This document shows, piece after piece, positions 1 through 7,414 of a stretch of DNA of 13,829 nucleotides. The first letter of the stretch is position 1; each line of letters opens with the position of its first letter. Below the pieces are notes generated by a model. The model did no database searches and was not told the DNA's origin. It was given only the letters and a program-made list of their open reading frames with translations. The stretch lies in NCBI GenBank assembly GCA_029934215.1, contig JAOZMR010000007.1, forward strand, positions 10,420 to 24,248, read 5' to 3'. Both the position numbers and the translations under genes were made by a program. Source of the stretch: Pontiellaceae bacterium. Lineage in GTDB: Bacteria > Verrucomicrobiota > Kiritimatiellia > Kiritimatiellales > Tichowtungiaceae.

Positions 1-74
1 GGATGAAGCGTAACCTGCTTCCCCTGCTCGCCCGACTGCACCATCGAAAGAACCTCACGCTCTATCGTCTCAAC
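1..74 (-). repeat. Direct repeat inside fliK, downstream copy (cut by window edge)
   Basis: Positions 1-74 match 274-347 at 73 of 74 bases (single difference C56 versus G329). The offset is 273 nt, exactly 91 codons, so frame is kept. Both copies encode VETIER(E/Q)VLSMVQSGEQGKQ followed by VTLHP. The copy begins at the window edge, so the repeat may be longer to the left. It marks a tandem duplication of the Flg_hook domain. Confidence 0.9.
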
Positions 75-722
75 CAAATCCGGCACATCCGAAGACGCCT
101 TCACCGACACATCGAACGTCTCAACCGTCACACCCTGCGATTGCAACAACTCACGAACCGCGCCCTCCTGACGCTGCACCAAACCTTGCACATCACCACT
201 CGCCGCCTGAACGTCAACCTGAATCCCAGCTCCGTCGTTTTTAACAGACAACGTCAGCGGACCCAAATTCTCTGGATGAAGCGTAACCTGCTTCCCCTGC
301 TCGCCCGACTGCACCATCGAAAGAACCTGACGCTCTATCGTCTCAACAAAACCAGGCAATGCGTCCTCTTGTGACTTTTCACCTTTCTGCGAACCAACAG
401 ACCCAGGTGCCACGACAGCAGACGGAATCGCCTTCGGAACAAGAACGCCACCTAACACCTCAGAAAAAACGGAAGATTTACTGGCTTTTTCGGACAGATC
501 ACCCTCGGTGCCTGCCTCTTCCGTCATCGTCCCTGTTTTCCCATCTTTCTCAAAAAGCACCCCACCCTCTGGCGGGACGACCATCTCCGGAGATTCCGGT
601 TCAGCAAGCATCTGAAAAAACTCAGCGAAAAGCCCATCATCCTCGGGCTCTTCCGACAACGCATGACCCGCAACTTTCGACTCAGCAGAAGCGGTACAAT
701 CCAGCACAGAAGGTCCCATCAT
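1..722 (-). CDS. fliK: FliK, flagellar hook-length control protein (partial, C-terminus beyond left edge)
   Basis: FliK is exported during hook assembly and switches the export gate from hook to filament substrates. The frame stays open from the ATG at 722 to the window edge, giving 240 visible codons, with no stop. Residues 1-120 are acidic, low-complexity and poorly conserved, as usual for the FliK ruler region. From about residue 126 comes a C-terminal-type Flg_hook domain: VTLHPENLGPL at 146-156, then REGAV-like/VRELLQSQGV and a final VDVSV-type strand. After only 91 residues the domain starts again (VETIER at 217, VTLHP at 237-241), so the domain is duplicated in tandem. The ATG overlaps the upstream gene's TGA (ATGA); a second ATG follows directly, so the true start could be one codon later. 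Position after fliJ and a YlxF/MotE-like gene matches the Bacillus fla/che order. I am sure of the family from the LHPENLGPL signature; total length is unknown. Confidence 0.85.
   Translation of the reverse strand, partial: MMGPSVLDCTASAESKVAGHALSEEPEDDGLFAEFFQMLAEPESPEMVVPPEGGVLFEKDGKTGTMTEEAGTEGDLSEKASKSSVFSEVLGGVLVPKAIPSAVVAPGSVGSQKGEKSQEDALPGFVETIERQVLSMVQSGEQGKQVTLHPENLGPLTLSVKNDGAGIQVDVQAASGDVQGLVQRQEGAVRELLQSQGVTVETFDVSVKASSDVPDLVETIEREVLSMVQSGEQGKQVTLH
274..347 (-). repeat. Direct repeat inside fliK, upstream copy
   Basis: This is the partner of the repeat at 1-74, with 73/74 identity. Here it is followed in the fliK reading direction by a full Flg_hook domain (residues about 126-216) before the second copy begins. 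Identity at silent positions is near complete, which points to a recent duplication or gene conversion rather than protein-level convergence. Confidence 0.9.
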
Positions 723-1324
723 AGCCCGTCCTCCCCGTCATCACTCAAACGCCGAATCGCATCAGACCAAAGCGCGACCGCCTCGCTACCATCCACCGAT
801 GATGCAACCGCACTATCCATCACAGACGCCATCGCTCGACTATCCATGCGGAAAAGAATCAACGCCGCACGCTCCGGATCCATCAGCTGTAAGGCGCGGG
901 CGGAAGACGTCGGATCCATCTTAGAATACACCTCAGCCAGCGTTTCAAAGTTTTTCGCCTGATTTTCGTCCACTCGAATCAGTTGCGTTTCAAGATTCTT
1001 CACCAAACCCTCCACCACCTTCTGGACTTTTAAGTACGAAGCATTCAGCTCCCGAAGATTCGCTTCACGTTTATCAAGCTGTTGACGAGATTCGCGCACC
1101 TCCTCGCGGGCCTTCCGAAGAGCCGTCGCCAGTTCAGAGATCATTCCTTCCTCTCGATGTTCCAGCAGAACACTCGCAGGCTTAGCCGTTTCCTCCGTCG
1201 ACTCCTCTGGCATTTGAAGCACCTCCGGCTCGGCGAACGGCGGATGCCCGCTCTGAAAACAATACATTAGCATGCCGCCCTCAACAGCCACCACAAGACT
1301 CAGCAATAAGATGATCCACTTCAT
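719..1324 (-). CDS. YlxF/MotE-like flagellar protein with MgtE-N-like domain
   Basis: This 201-residue protein occupies the slot between fliJ and fliK, where Bacillus has ylxF and alphaproteobacteria have MotE-type proteins. MotE is described as a periplasmic chaperone for the stator protein MotC; the role here is inferred. Seen in the sequence: one N-terminal membrane segment at about residues 3-20 (WIILLLSLVVAVEGGM), a charged linker, a coiled coil at about 60-115, and a C-terminal domain at about 125-195 with the pattern LAEVYSKMDPTSSARAL...DPERAALILFRM. That pattern is typical of MgtE N-terminal-like helical repeats in MotE/YlxF proteins. I chose the ATG at 1324 because it overlaps the fliJ stop as ATGA and has a strong AGGAGGAG ribosome site just before it. 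An upstream in-frame ATG at 1348 would add 8 residues and lies inside fliJ. Family confidence is good; exact function is uncertain. Confidence 0.75.
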   Translation of the reverse strand: MKWIILLLSLVVAVEGGMLMYCFQSGHPPFAEPEVLQMPEESTEETAKPASVLLEHREEGMISELATALRKAREEVRESRQQLDKREANLRELNASYLKVQKVVEGLVKNLETQLIRVDENQAKNFETLAEVYSKMDPTSSARALQLMDPERAALILFRMDSRAMASVMDSAVASSVDGSEAVALWSDAIRRLSDDGEDGL

Positions 1325-1770
1325 ACCTTCTCCTCCTGACGGAACCACCGGCTCGACGCCAGCTCATCCATCTGTTTCTGTTCTTCATACTTCACCGTTT
1401 CGCTCCAACAACAGCGCTCATTTTTCTCTAGCTTTTCCATCACTCGTCGTTCCTTCATCTCTTCCTTCAGAACATTTCGACACCTCTGAACCTTTTCGAC
1501 CAGACGACGGAGCTCCCCGCGGCTCTGTAGGATCTTGCGCTCATACCCCTGCACATAACGTATCTTCTCCGACCACTCGCTACGCTGGACAACCCCATGA
1601 ATCCCACCAATCTCGCCCGCAAGTTCAGCGCGTCGACCCATCAAAACCGACAAAACCGACTCTGCATTTGCCTGCTCCTTAATCGCAGAAACCAGCGCCT
1701 GCTCAGCCGCCTGTTCTTTCGCTGCGTGGATATCCGCGAGATACTGCATGGAAAAAGCAAAACGTTTCAT
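1321..1770 (-). CDS. fliJ: FliJ, flagellar export chaperone / ATPase stalk
   Basis: FliJ is a small coiled-coil protein that inserts into the FliI hexamer like a rotary stalk and helps couple ATP hydrolysis and proton-motive force to export. The 149-residue product is almost wholly helical and charged, starting MKRFAFSMQYLADIHAAKEQ, which fits the FliJ N-terminal pattern (aromatic/hydrophobic start followed by long heptads). Length matches the family (about 145-150). FliJ is poorly conserved, so the assignment rests on length, coiled coil and position directly after fliI. The ATG at 1770 overlaps the fliI TGA as ATGA. An upstream in-frame ATG at 1836 would add 22 residues inside fliI and is not preferred. 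Confidence 0.8.
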   Translation of the reverse strand: MKRFAFSMQYLADIHAAKEQAAEQALVSAIKEQANAESVLSVLMGRRAELAGEIGGIHGVVQRSEWSEKIRYVQGYERKILQSRGELRRLVEKVQRCRNVLKEEMKERRVMEKLEKNERCCWSETVKYEEQKQMDELASSRWFRQEEKV

Positions 1771-3107
1771 ATCAACGCAGCCTCCAGCTTCTTCAGCATG
1801 TCCTCGAACCCGGTCTTTTCCTCCGGTTTCTGACACAAAAACTCGTTAATTCCGTCAATATGAGCGAGCGCCTCATCAATATTCTTATTGCTCCCTGGCA
1901 CATAAGCGCCCACATTCACCAAATCCTCTGCCTTCTGATAGACCGCCAACAACGACCGAAGACGCGAGGCAAGCTCTCTATGACCATCCTGCGCAATATC
2001 AGCCATAACACGGCTCAAACTCACCGGCACATCAATCGCTGGATAGTGATTAAGCGACGCCAATCGTCTGGAAAGAACAATATGACCGTCCAGAATACTA
2101 CGCACCGTATCCCCAATCGGATCGTTCATATCGTCCGACTCAACCAGCACCGTATAAAACGCGGTAATCGTCCCCCGACTAGAAGCCCCTGCCCGCTCAA
2201 GCAACTGCGGAAGCAAACCAAAAACACTCGGCGGATAGCCACGCGTGGTCGGCGGCTCACCGACCGCCAAACCAATCTCCCGTTGCGCCATCGCATAGCG
2301 GGTCACAGAATCCATCATCAACATCACATCCTGGTTCTTATCACGAAAATATTCAGCAATCGCCATGGCTGTTGACGCGCCTTTCAAACGACTAACCGCC
2401 GACTGGTCAGACGTAACCGCCACAACAATCGACCGCTTCAGCCCCTCCTCCCCGAGATTCTTCTCCACAAACTCTCGAACCTCGCGTCCTCGCTCGCCGA
2501 TCAGCGCAATCACATTCACACTCGACGATGCATTACGCGCCAAACTGCCAAGCAACACACTCTTACCCACTCCGCTACCCGCAAAAATGCCGACACGCTG
2601 CCCCTTCGCAACAGTAAGAATCCCATCAATCGCACGCACACCCGTCTCGAACGACTCCTCCAACCGGCTACGCTCCATCGCAGGCGGCGCCTCGCGATCA
2701 AGATCCACCGGAACCACACCTTCTAGCGGCGGCCCCCCATCAATAGGACGACCCAACGAATCCACCACCCGACCCAGCAACGCCTCGCCGACATTCACCT
2801 GCATCCGTCCACCAGGAATCACACGCGCCCCAGGATGAACCGGTCCAAGCCGCTCCACGGGCATAGAAATCACATACCGATCCTGGAAACCGACCACTTC
2901 GCACGGCACCCTTTTACTCGACGCCGCGTGCACCGGTTCAATCCAAACCAGATCGCCCACAGACGCATGCGGCCCAACCGATTTCACGGTCAGGCCAGTC
3001 ACCTCAATCACACGACCCTCCGAACGGCACAGCGTCGCAGTTTCGAGCCCATCAAGGAGCCCATCAAGTCTCAGAAGGTGATTCTTCTTTTCTTCCGCTC
3101 CGTTCAT
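1767..3107 (-). CDS. fliI: FliI, flagellum-specific export ATPase
   Basis: FliI is the hexameric ATPase at the cytoplasmic face of the flagellar type III export gate, related to F1 beta. The 446-residue protein has an N-terminal beta-barrel (about 31-100), Walker A AGSGVGKS at 176-183, the GERGREV segment with the expected catalytic Glu at about 204-210, Walker B VMLMMD at 261-266, and the family signature GEPPTTRGYPPSVF at 283-296. Length is normal (about 440). The start is ATG at 3107, the only ATG/GTG/TTG before the conserved barrel, with AAGGA eight bases upstream. The gene overlaps the 3' end of fliH by 44 nt, the largest overlap in this operon, suggesting translational coupling. Its own stop overlaps fliJ (ATGA). 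All nucleotide-binding motifs look intact, so it should be active. Confidence 0.97.
   Translation of the reverse strand: MNGAEEKKNHLLRLDGLLDGLETATLCRSEGRVIEVTGLTVKSVGPHASVGDLVWIEPVHAASSKRVPCEVVGFQDRYVISMPVERLGPVHPGARVIPGGRMQVNVGEALLGRVVDSLGRPIDGGPPLEGVVPVDLDREAPPAMERSRLEESFETGVRAIDGILTVAKGQRVGIFAGSGVGKSVLLGSLARNASSSVNVIALIGERGREVREFVEKNLGEEGLKRSIVVAVTSDQSAVSRLKGASTAMAIAEYFRDKNQDVMLMMDSVTRYAMAQREIGLAVGEPPTTRGYPPSVFGLLPQLLERAGASSRGTITAFYTVLVESDDMNDPIGDTVRSILDGHIVLSRRLASLNHYPAIDVPVSLSRVMADIAQDGHRELASRLRSLLAVYQKAEDLVNVGAYVPGSNKNIDEALAHIDGINEFLCQKPEEKTGFEDMLKKLEAALI
3045..3068 (-). repeat. 12-bp exact tandem duplication at the fliH/fliI overlap
   Basis: GAGCCCATCAAG occurs twice in direct succession (3045-3056 and 3057-3068). 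In fliI it encodes two consecutive LDGL units near the N-terminus (about residues 14-21). The fliH stop codon (3064-3066) lies inside the first unit read on the minus strand. The duplication is in frame for fliI and falls beyond the end of the fliH coding sequence, so it is tolerated by both genes. Confidence 0.85.
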
Positions 3108-3708
3108 GCAACGTTTCCTTTAACAATTTCAAGCGTTCATCCAATCGGGCATCAAAAATTCCATTACGACTCTCCACAATCACATCGCCCAAACACAACT
3201 GCGCATCACTCACAAACTCAACAGCATTCTGCATGCCATGCAGATCGCTCAAAACCCGATCGCCCAACAACTCATGATCCTGTGGACAAACCCGAACAAC
3301 CGCGCCTTGCAGATCAGACACAGGAGCCAGCGTTTTAGTAATCAAACCCTTCAACATATCACGATCCGGCAACTCATGCCGAACAATCACCTCAGTCAGC
3401 TCAAGAGATAGATCCACAACCTTCTCCTGAATCTCGCGCCGCAAAGAATCAATCACACCATCAAACCGTGCAGAACAATCGCGAAACAACGCATCGTGGC
3501 GCTCCCTCAATTGACGATCATGCTGCTCAATCTCCTTCGCCAACCGCAGATCGAACTCCTCCTGCAACTCCTTACGCAGGCGGGCCTCCACATCGACAGG
3601 ATCTGCCGTTTTCACAGGCTTAACCGTCTGAACGACCGCTTCCACCCCAACCGTACCGGCAAGAGAAAACGAAAACGCAGACGAAGGGATTTCAAGGACG
3701 CTAGACAT
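3064..3708 (-). CDS. fliH: FliH, negative regulator / adaptor of the export ATPase
   Basis: FliH binds the FliI N-terminus as a dimer, restrains ATPase activity and tethers FliI to the C-ring, like the stator of F/V-ATPases. The 214-residue protein has a variable N-terminus, a charged coiled coil at about 40-105 (LRKELQEEFDLRLAKEIEQ), and a C-terminal domain with RVCPQDHELL at about 139-148 and LGDVIVESRNGIFDARLDE at about 173-191. The last is the typical FliH/YscL pattern (G-D-x-x-V-E-S-x-x-G-x-x-D). Start ATG at 3708 is preceded by AGGAGGAAG and overlaps the fliG 3' end by 8 nt. Position between fliG and fliI supports the call. The C-terminus overlaps fliI by 44 nt. Confidence 0.9.
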   Translation of the reverse strand: MSSVLEIPSSAFSFSLAGTVGVEAVVQTVKPVKTADPVDVEARLRKELQEEFDLRLAKEIEQHDRQLRERHDALFRDCSARFDGVIDSLRREIQEKVVDLSLELTEVIVRHELPDRDMLKGLITKTLAPVSDLQGAVVRVCPQDHELLGDRVLSDLHGMQNAVEFVSDAQLCLGDVIVESRNGIFDARLDERLKLLKETLHERSGRKEESPSET

Positions 3709-4708
3709 ATTCTTCCTCCTGGGCCATTAACTGAATTTCACCATCATTCGCCAACTTACGTGCGGCATCCACAACCATCTTCTGCTTAGCGAGCACCTCA
3801 GAAAACGCCATCTTACCAGCAAACTCCATCTCCTCCTCCAACGCCTCCACCGCACGCTTCGACATATTGCTGAAGAAACGATCCTTCACCTCATCACTCG
3901 TCTTTCGCATCGCCGTCGAAATCACACTACTCTCCAAATCCTGAAGCAACCGACGAATCGCAGCATCATCCAACCGGACAAAATCATCAAAAACAAACAT
4001 CTGATCGCGCACCTTCGCGGCAAGCTTCGGCGAATCCTTCTCCAGCTCCTCCAGCATCTCCTCGCGAACATCCTTAGACGACCGCTGCAACATTGAAACC
4101 ACCGCATCAAGACGAGCATCATCCTTCCCGCCCGCCGATGAACTAGAGATCCGAGCGCTCAGCTCCGTTTCGACCTGATTAATCACCTCTTCACTCGGCA
4201 GATCCGCTGTCGCCATTTGCACCACAATCCGCTTGCGGCGCACATCATCAAACAACGAAAGCGTTTGAGCCGACAACGCAGCTGGCAGATACCGCAACAC
4301 CAAACCGCAAACCCCGACCGGCTCCTTACCCAACAGCGCAACAATCTCCTCAGCACTGCGAACCGTAAGAGCCCCAAAACGAGTCCCAGCCATCGAGCCG
4401 AGATCCAGCATCGAAACCGCCTTATGCTCACCAACCACCTTGCCAAGCAAACCCACAGCAACTCCATCGCCGCCAAACACCGCACTACCAAACTCCATCA
4501 TCTCCTTAAGACTCTCACTAATCGCCTGCTCTCGCATTTGACCCGTAACCATCCCCAAACGACGCACCTCCTCCACCGCACAATTCATAACATGCGGATC
4601 AAGCTCCTGCATCACCTGTGCTGCCACATCAGAATCCATACTAGCAAGCAACACAGCAACTCGTTGCTTTGGACTCACTCCCTGTTTAACTATTGCATTT
4701 TCAGCCAC
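3701..4708 (-). CDS. fliG: FliG, flagellar motor switch protein (divergent middle domain)
   Basis: FliG links the MS ring to the C ring and receives torque from the stators. The 335-residue protein has normal length and three domains. The N-terminal domain (about 10-100) binds FliF; the middle domain is about 105-190; the C-terminal domain follows an MFVF motif at 237-240 (usual MFxF). By my alignment with the E. coli protein, torque-helix charges are mostly kept: R268 for K264, R285 for R281, E292/E293 for D288/D289. R297 aligns with A301. In the middle domain, the FliM-contact motif EHPQ aligns with KEPV (128-131) and its partner R160 with Q164, so that surface is unusual. Translation starts at GTG (4708): it has GAGGAG nine bases upstream, overlapping the fliF stop region, and no ATG lies nearby. 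Family assignment is firm. Confidence 0.95.
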   Translation of the reverse strand: MAENAIVKQGVSPKQRVAVLLASMDSDVAAQVMQELDPHVMNCAVEEVRRLGMVTGQMREQAISESLKEMMEFGSAVFGGDGVAVGLLGKVVGEHKAVSMLDLGSMAGTRFGALTVRSAEEIVALLGKEPVGVCGLVLRYLPAALSAQTLSLFDDVRRKRIVVQMATADLPSEEVINQVETELSARISSSSAGGKDDARLDAVVSMLQRSSKDVREEMLEELEKDSPKLAAKVRDQMFVFDDFVRLDDAAIRRLLQDLESSVISTAMRKTSDEVKDRFFSNMSKRAVEALEEEMEFAGKMAFSEVLAKQKMVVDAARKLANDGEIQLMAQEEEYV

Positions 4709-4722
4709 AACAAAAAACTCCT

Positions 4723-6282
4723 CTACTCTTCATTCCAATCCACAGAATTCGATATCCAGCTCGCCACAGTCTTCGGATTTTTCTGGGCCATTTCCGTAAT
4801 AGCAGCCAACTGATCCTGAAGCGACATTGGAGATTCCTCCGCAGCAAGCTCCTCTTGCGCCCGACGCTGGATTTCATCCACCGGCATATCAAGTTGCGGA
4901 GCACTCGCCAGCATCGCAGTCTTAACTCGTTTACCAACGCCAAAGACCACGCCGAGAATCACAAGACTACCCAGCCCACTAAAAATCGTATCCAAACCAA
5001 CCGGAATCTGATTCCACCAAGGTTGCGCAAGAACAACAGGAGCCTCAATAGCCTGGAACGTCATCTCCGTCACCTCAATCAAATCCTCGCGCGCCAAATT
5101 CACACCAAGCGCACTAATCATCAACTGCCGGATATTGCTCAACTCCGCCTCCGTCCGAGCCGTCTCACCTTGCGCCAAACAGATTGCAACACTCATCTGC
5201 TCAACAGAAATCCCCTTGCGCCGAGTACGGCTAATCGTCGAAGGAACAACATACTCCGTAACCAGCTCCTCCTTTTTGTTCTTATCCTTCTCATCCACCT
5301 GCATCGCACCCGGATCACTAATCTTCACATTAGCCATCACTCCAGCCGGTCCACCACCACCACCACCGCCGCCGCCAGACTGATCCTCCGACGTAACACG
5401 CTCAGACGTCGCAACACGATTCGCTCCATCATAACTCTGCGCCTCCTGCTCAACATCACTAAAATCCATCTGAACACTCACACGAACAATCGAATTACCA
5501 ATACCCATTGCACGATCCAGAATCGACTGCGCCTTTCCCTCAAGCCGTTTCTCTGCACGCTCCTGCAAAACAAGCTGCTCACTACCTTGGTCGAAAACAT
5601 CATCCGTCTTCGACACATTAGAAAGCATCCGCCCGCTCTGATCCGTCACAACAACATCAGACGGTTTCAAACTCTGCACAGACCCAGACACCAAATGAAT
5701 AATACTTTGGATCTGCGCATCACCCAAACTAACCGACCCATTCAGCGTCAAAAGAATAGAAGCCTGCGCCTTCTTTTCGTCCTTACTAGCAAACAGCTGA
5801 TCCTTCGGAAGAACCAACATCACCCGAGCGCCCTGAATCCCCTGCATCGCAGAAATCGTCCGCTCCAGCTCACCCTGAAGAGCTCGCTGATAATTCACCT
5901 TTTGCGCAAAATCCGTCAAACCAAACTTCGGCTCCTCAAACAGCTCAAAACCCGAAGAAGAATCCTTAGGCAGCCCCGTAGAAGCCAACAACAGCCGGGC
6001 CGAATAAAGATCAGAAGAAGGCACAGAAATCGACATCCCAGACTGACCAATCTTCACATCAATCTTCGCCTCATCAAGTTGCTCACGCATTTGCGCAGCA
6101 TCCGAGAGACTCAAATCAGAATACAACAATCGATAATCTGGGATCGAACCCCAATAAAGAAGCCCGCCGACAATCACGACAGTCAACACCAACGCGACCA
6201 TAATATTAAAACGCTGTCCGGGACCAAACTGCTTCCACACCTGAACAACCTGACTCGATAACTTGGCTAAATCATTCGTCAT
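4723..6282 (-). CDS. fliF: FliF, flagellar MS-ring protein
   Basis: FliF forms the MS ring in the inner membrane, the base on which rod, export gate and C ring assemble. The 519-residue protein has a cytoplasmic N-terminus, membrane segment 1 at about 26-44, ring-building domains (for example SGMSISVPSSDLYSARLLLA at about 81-100), a second membrane segment at about 438-461, and a cytoplasmic C-terminus ending in NPKTVASWI (512-520 region), the FliG-binding helix. Length is near the usual 520-570. Nine consecutive glycines at 303-311 form an unusual flexible linker in the periplasmic beta-collar insertion, which is the variable part of FliF. ATG at 6282 has AAGGA six to seven bases upstream, just inside the end of fliE. 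Followed closely by fliG. Confidence 0.97.
   Translation of the reverse strand: MTNDLAKLSSQVVQVWKQFGPGQRFNIMVALVLTVVIVGGLLYWGSIPDYRLLYSDLSLSDAAQMREQLDEAKIDVKIGQSGMSISVPSSDLYSARLLLASTGLPKDSSSGFELFEEPKFGLTDFAQKVNYQRALQGELERTISAMQGIQGARVMLVLPKDQLFASKDEKKAQASILLTLNGSVSLGDAQIQSIIHLVSGSVQSLKPSDVVVTDQSGRMLSNVSKTDDVFDQGSEQLVLQERAEKRLEGKAQSILDRAMGIGNSIVRVSVQMDFSDVEQEAQSYDGANRVATSERVTSEDQSGGGGGGGGGPAGVMANVKISDPGAMQVDEKDKNKKEELVTEYVVPSTISRTRRKGISVEQMSVAICLAQGETARTEAELSNIRQLMISALGVNLAREDLIEVTEMTFQAIEAPVVLAQPWWNQIPVGLDTIFSGLGSLVILGVVFGVGKRVKTAMLASAPQLDMPVDEIQRRAQEELAAEESPMSLQDQLAAITEMAQKNPKTVASWISNSVDWNEE
5350..5376 (-). repeat. Poly-glycine microsatellite in fliF
   Basis: Five ACC and three GCC triplets plus one TCC on the plus strand (27 nt) encode nine glycines (FliF 303-311). 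Trinucleotide tracts of this kind are prone to length change by slippage, which would lengthen or shorten the linker without shifting the frame. Confidence 0.9.
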
Positions 6283-6292
6283 AACTTAATCC

Positions 6293-6601
6293 TTACACCT
6301 GTATTTTCGACAACTCCGTGAAGGCCTGCATAAGTCGATTACGCACACCAAGCATCAGATCAAAAGCAACCCCAGCCTCCTGCATTTTCACGGAAACCTC
6401 ATGAATATTCGTCACCTTACCAGTAACCACATCGTTCAAAGCCTCATTAGCCTCGCTCTGCATCCCATTCACCTTAGAAACCATATCGCCCAGCAGATCA
6501 GCAAAACCCGATCCACCGCCCACCGGAGACGCCTTCTGCGTAGACACCGGCAAAACCGCAGGGTTCACATTCAAATTCATAGATGGATCAACAAAATTCA
6601 C
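6293..6601 (-). CDS. fliE: FliE, hook-basal body complex protein
   Basis: FliE is the first rod component and joins the MS ring/export gate to the FlgB rod. The 102-residue product has the typical disordered N-terminus, then FADLLGDMVSKVNGMQSEA (about 33-51), an N/H-x-V-x-x-x-Q-E/K-A helix (IHEVSVKMQEAGVAFDLML) and the C-terminal VRNRLMQAFTELSKIQV, where FliE proteins usually end in a YQEIMRMQV-like helix. I chose GTG at 6601: AGGG lies eight bases upstream, while the alternative ATG at 6580 has no purine-rich site. It lies 16 nt after flgC and 10 nt before fliF. Family assignment is firm. Confidence 0.95.
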   Translation of the reverse strand: MNFVDPSMNLNVNPAVLPVSTQKASPVGGGSGFADLLGDMVSKVNGMQSEANEALNDVVTGKVTNIHEVSVKMQEAGVAFDLMLGVRNRLMQAFTELSKIQV

Positions 6602-6617
6602 AGATTAAACCCTATTC

Positions 6618-7040
6618 CTATTTTATAATTTTCAACGCCGAATTCGCCATCTCACTAGCCGTACGCATTGCAGTCAGGTTCGCCTCAAAAGCACGAGAAG
6701 AGCCCATCATATCAATCATCTCAGCAACCGGATTCACATTAGGCATCTCAAGAAAACCATCCGCATCAGAATCCGGATGCCCCGGACGAAAAATACGAGT
6801 ACCTGGGCTCTGATCAGCAACCTCCCCAGCATAACGCACGCCGCCCGACTGCTTTGAGCCAAAACCGCCAGCAAGAATCTCCTCAAAAATCACATCCTTA
6901 CGGCGAAAAACCTCACCATCAGCACCACGAGTCGTACGAGCATTCGCCACATTATTAGCAATCACCCTCATACGTTGAGACTCTGCATCCAGTCCACTCG
7001 CACTAATATTCACACCAGGAGCTATTCCAATTTCAGCCAT
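6618..7040 (-). CDS. flgC: FlgC, proximal rod protein
   Basis: FlgC builds the proximal rod that spans the periplasm. The 140-residue protein has the N-terminal rod signature SASGLDAESQRMRVIANNVAN (about 13-33) and the C-terminal partner helix region NPVAEMIDMMGSSRAFEANL (about 102-121), ending with MRTASEMANSALKI. These two helices pair in the assembled rod. Length is normal (about 135-145). ATG at 7040 follows AGGGGGAAA at a good distance and lies 11 nt after the flgB stop. It is exported without a cleaved signal peptide by the flagellar type III system. Confidence 0.97.
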   Translation of the reverse strand: MAEIGIAPGVNISASGLDAESQRMRVIANNVANARTTRGADGEVFRRKDVIFEEILAGGFGSKQSGGVRYAGEVADQSPGTRIFRPGHPDSDADGFLEMPNVNPVAEMIDMMGSSRAFEANLTAMRTASEMANSALKIIK

Positions 7041-7051
7041 CCGATTTCCCC

Positions 7052-7402
7052 CTACTTAGTTCCACTTATCGCCTTAGACAAACTAGAAAACTTACGTCCA
7101 GTCATCTCAGCCGCAAAATTATAAAGCAACTTATTCTGTGTCATCTCACCGAGCTCCGTTTGAAGAGATACATTATTCCCCTTCTCATTAAGCGGAATCG
7201 AGAAATCCTCCTTCACCTCAGGAGACACACTACTCATCGCCCCACGGCCACGACCCAAAGCCTCAACCATTGCAGCCTGGAACTTCACATCCTTACGGAC
7301 ATAACCAGGCGTACTCGCATTCGCCAGATTATTAGCCAACACCCTTTGGCGCATAGCTGTAACATCCATCAGCGTTGTTAACATTTCGATACTTTGATTC
7401 AT
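7052..7402 (-). CDS. flgB: FlgB, proximal rod protein
   Basis: FlgB is the membrane-proximal rod protein and the first gene of the flagellar operon here. The 116-residue product carries the rod signature MRQRVLANNLANASTPGYVRKDV (split about 17-39), where the LANNLANASTPGY core is diagnostic, and a C-terminal NKLLYNFAAEMTGRKFSSL helix. Length is slightly short compared with about 130. ATG at 7402 puts the signature at the usual distance from the N-terminus. It has only a GGGGG directly against the start codon and no well-spaced ribosome site. With the sigma-54-like promoter just upstream, the transcript may be almost leaderless. A second ATG (codon 7, 7384) is an alternative but also lacks a ribosome site. 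Confidence 0.95.
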   Translation of the reverse strand: MNQSIEMLTTLMDVTAMRQRVLANNLANASTPGYVRKDVKFQAAMVEALGRGRGAMSSVSPEVKEDFSIPLNEKGNNVSLQTELGEMTQNKLLYNFAAEMTGRKFSSLSKAISGTK

Positions 7403-7414
7403 ACCCCCAACACA

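Noticed and set aside
1..374. Plus-strand Arg/Leu/His-rich open frame
   Set aside because: It is antisense to fliK, and its internal repeat simply mirrors the Flg_hook duplication.
4693..6261. 522-codon open frame on the plus strand opposite fliF
   Set aside because: It is antisense to an unmistakable fliF, has an Arg/His/Asn/Leu-rich composition typical of shadow frames in this base composition, and shows no motif or ribosome site.
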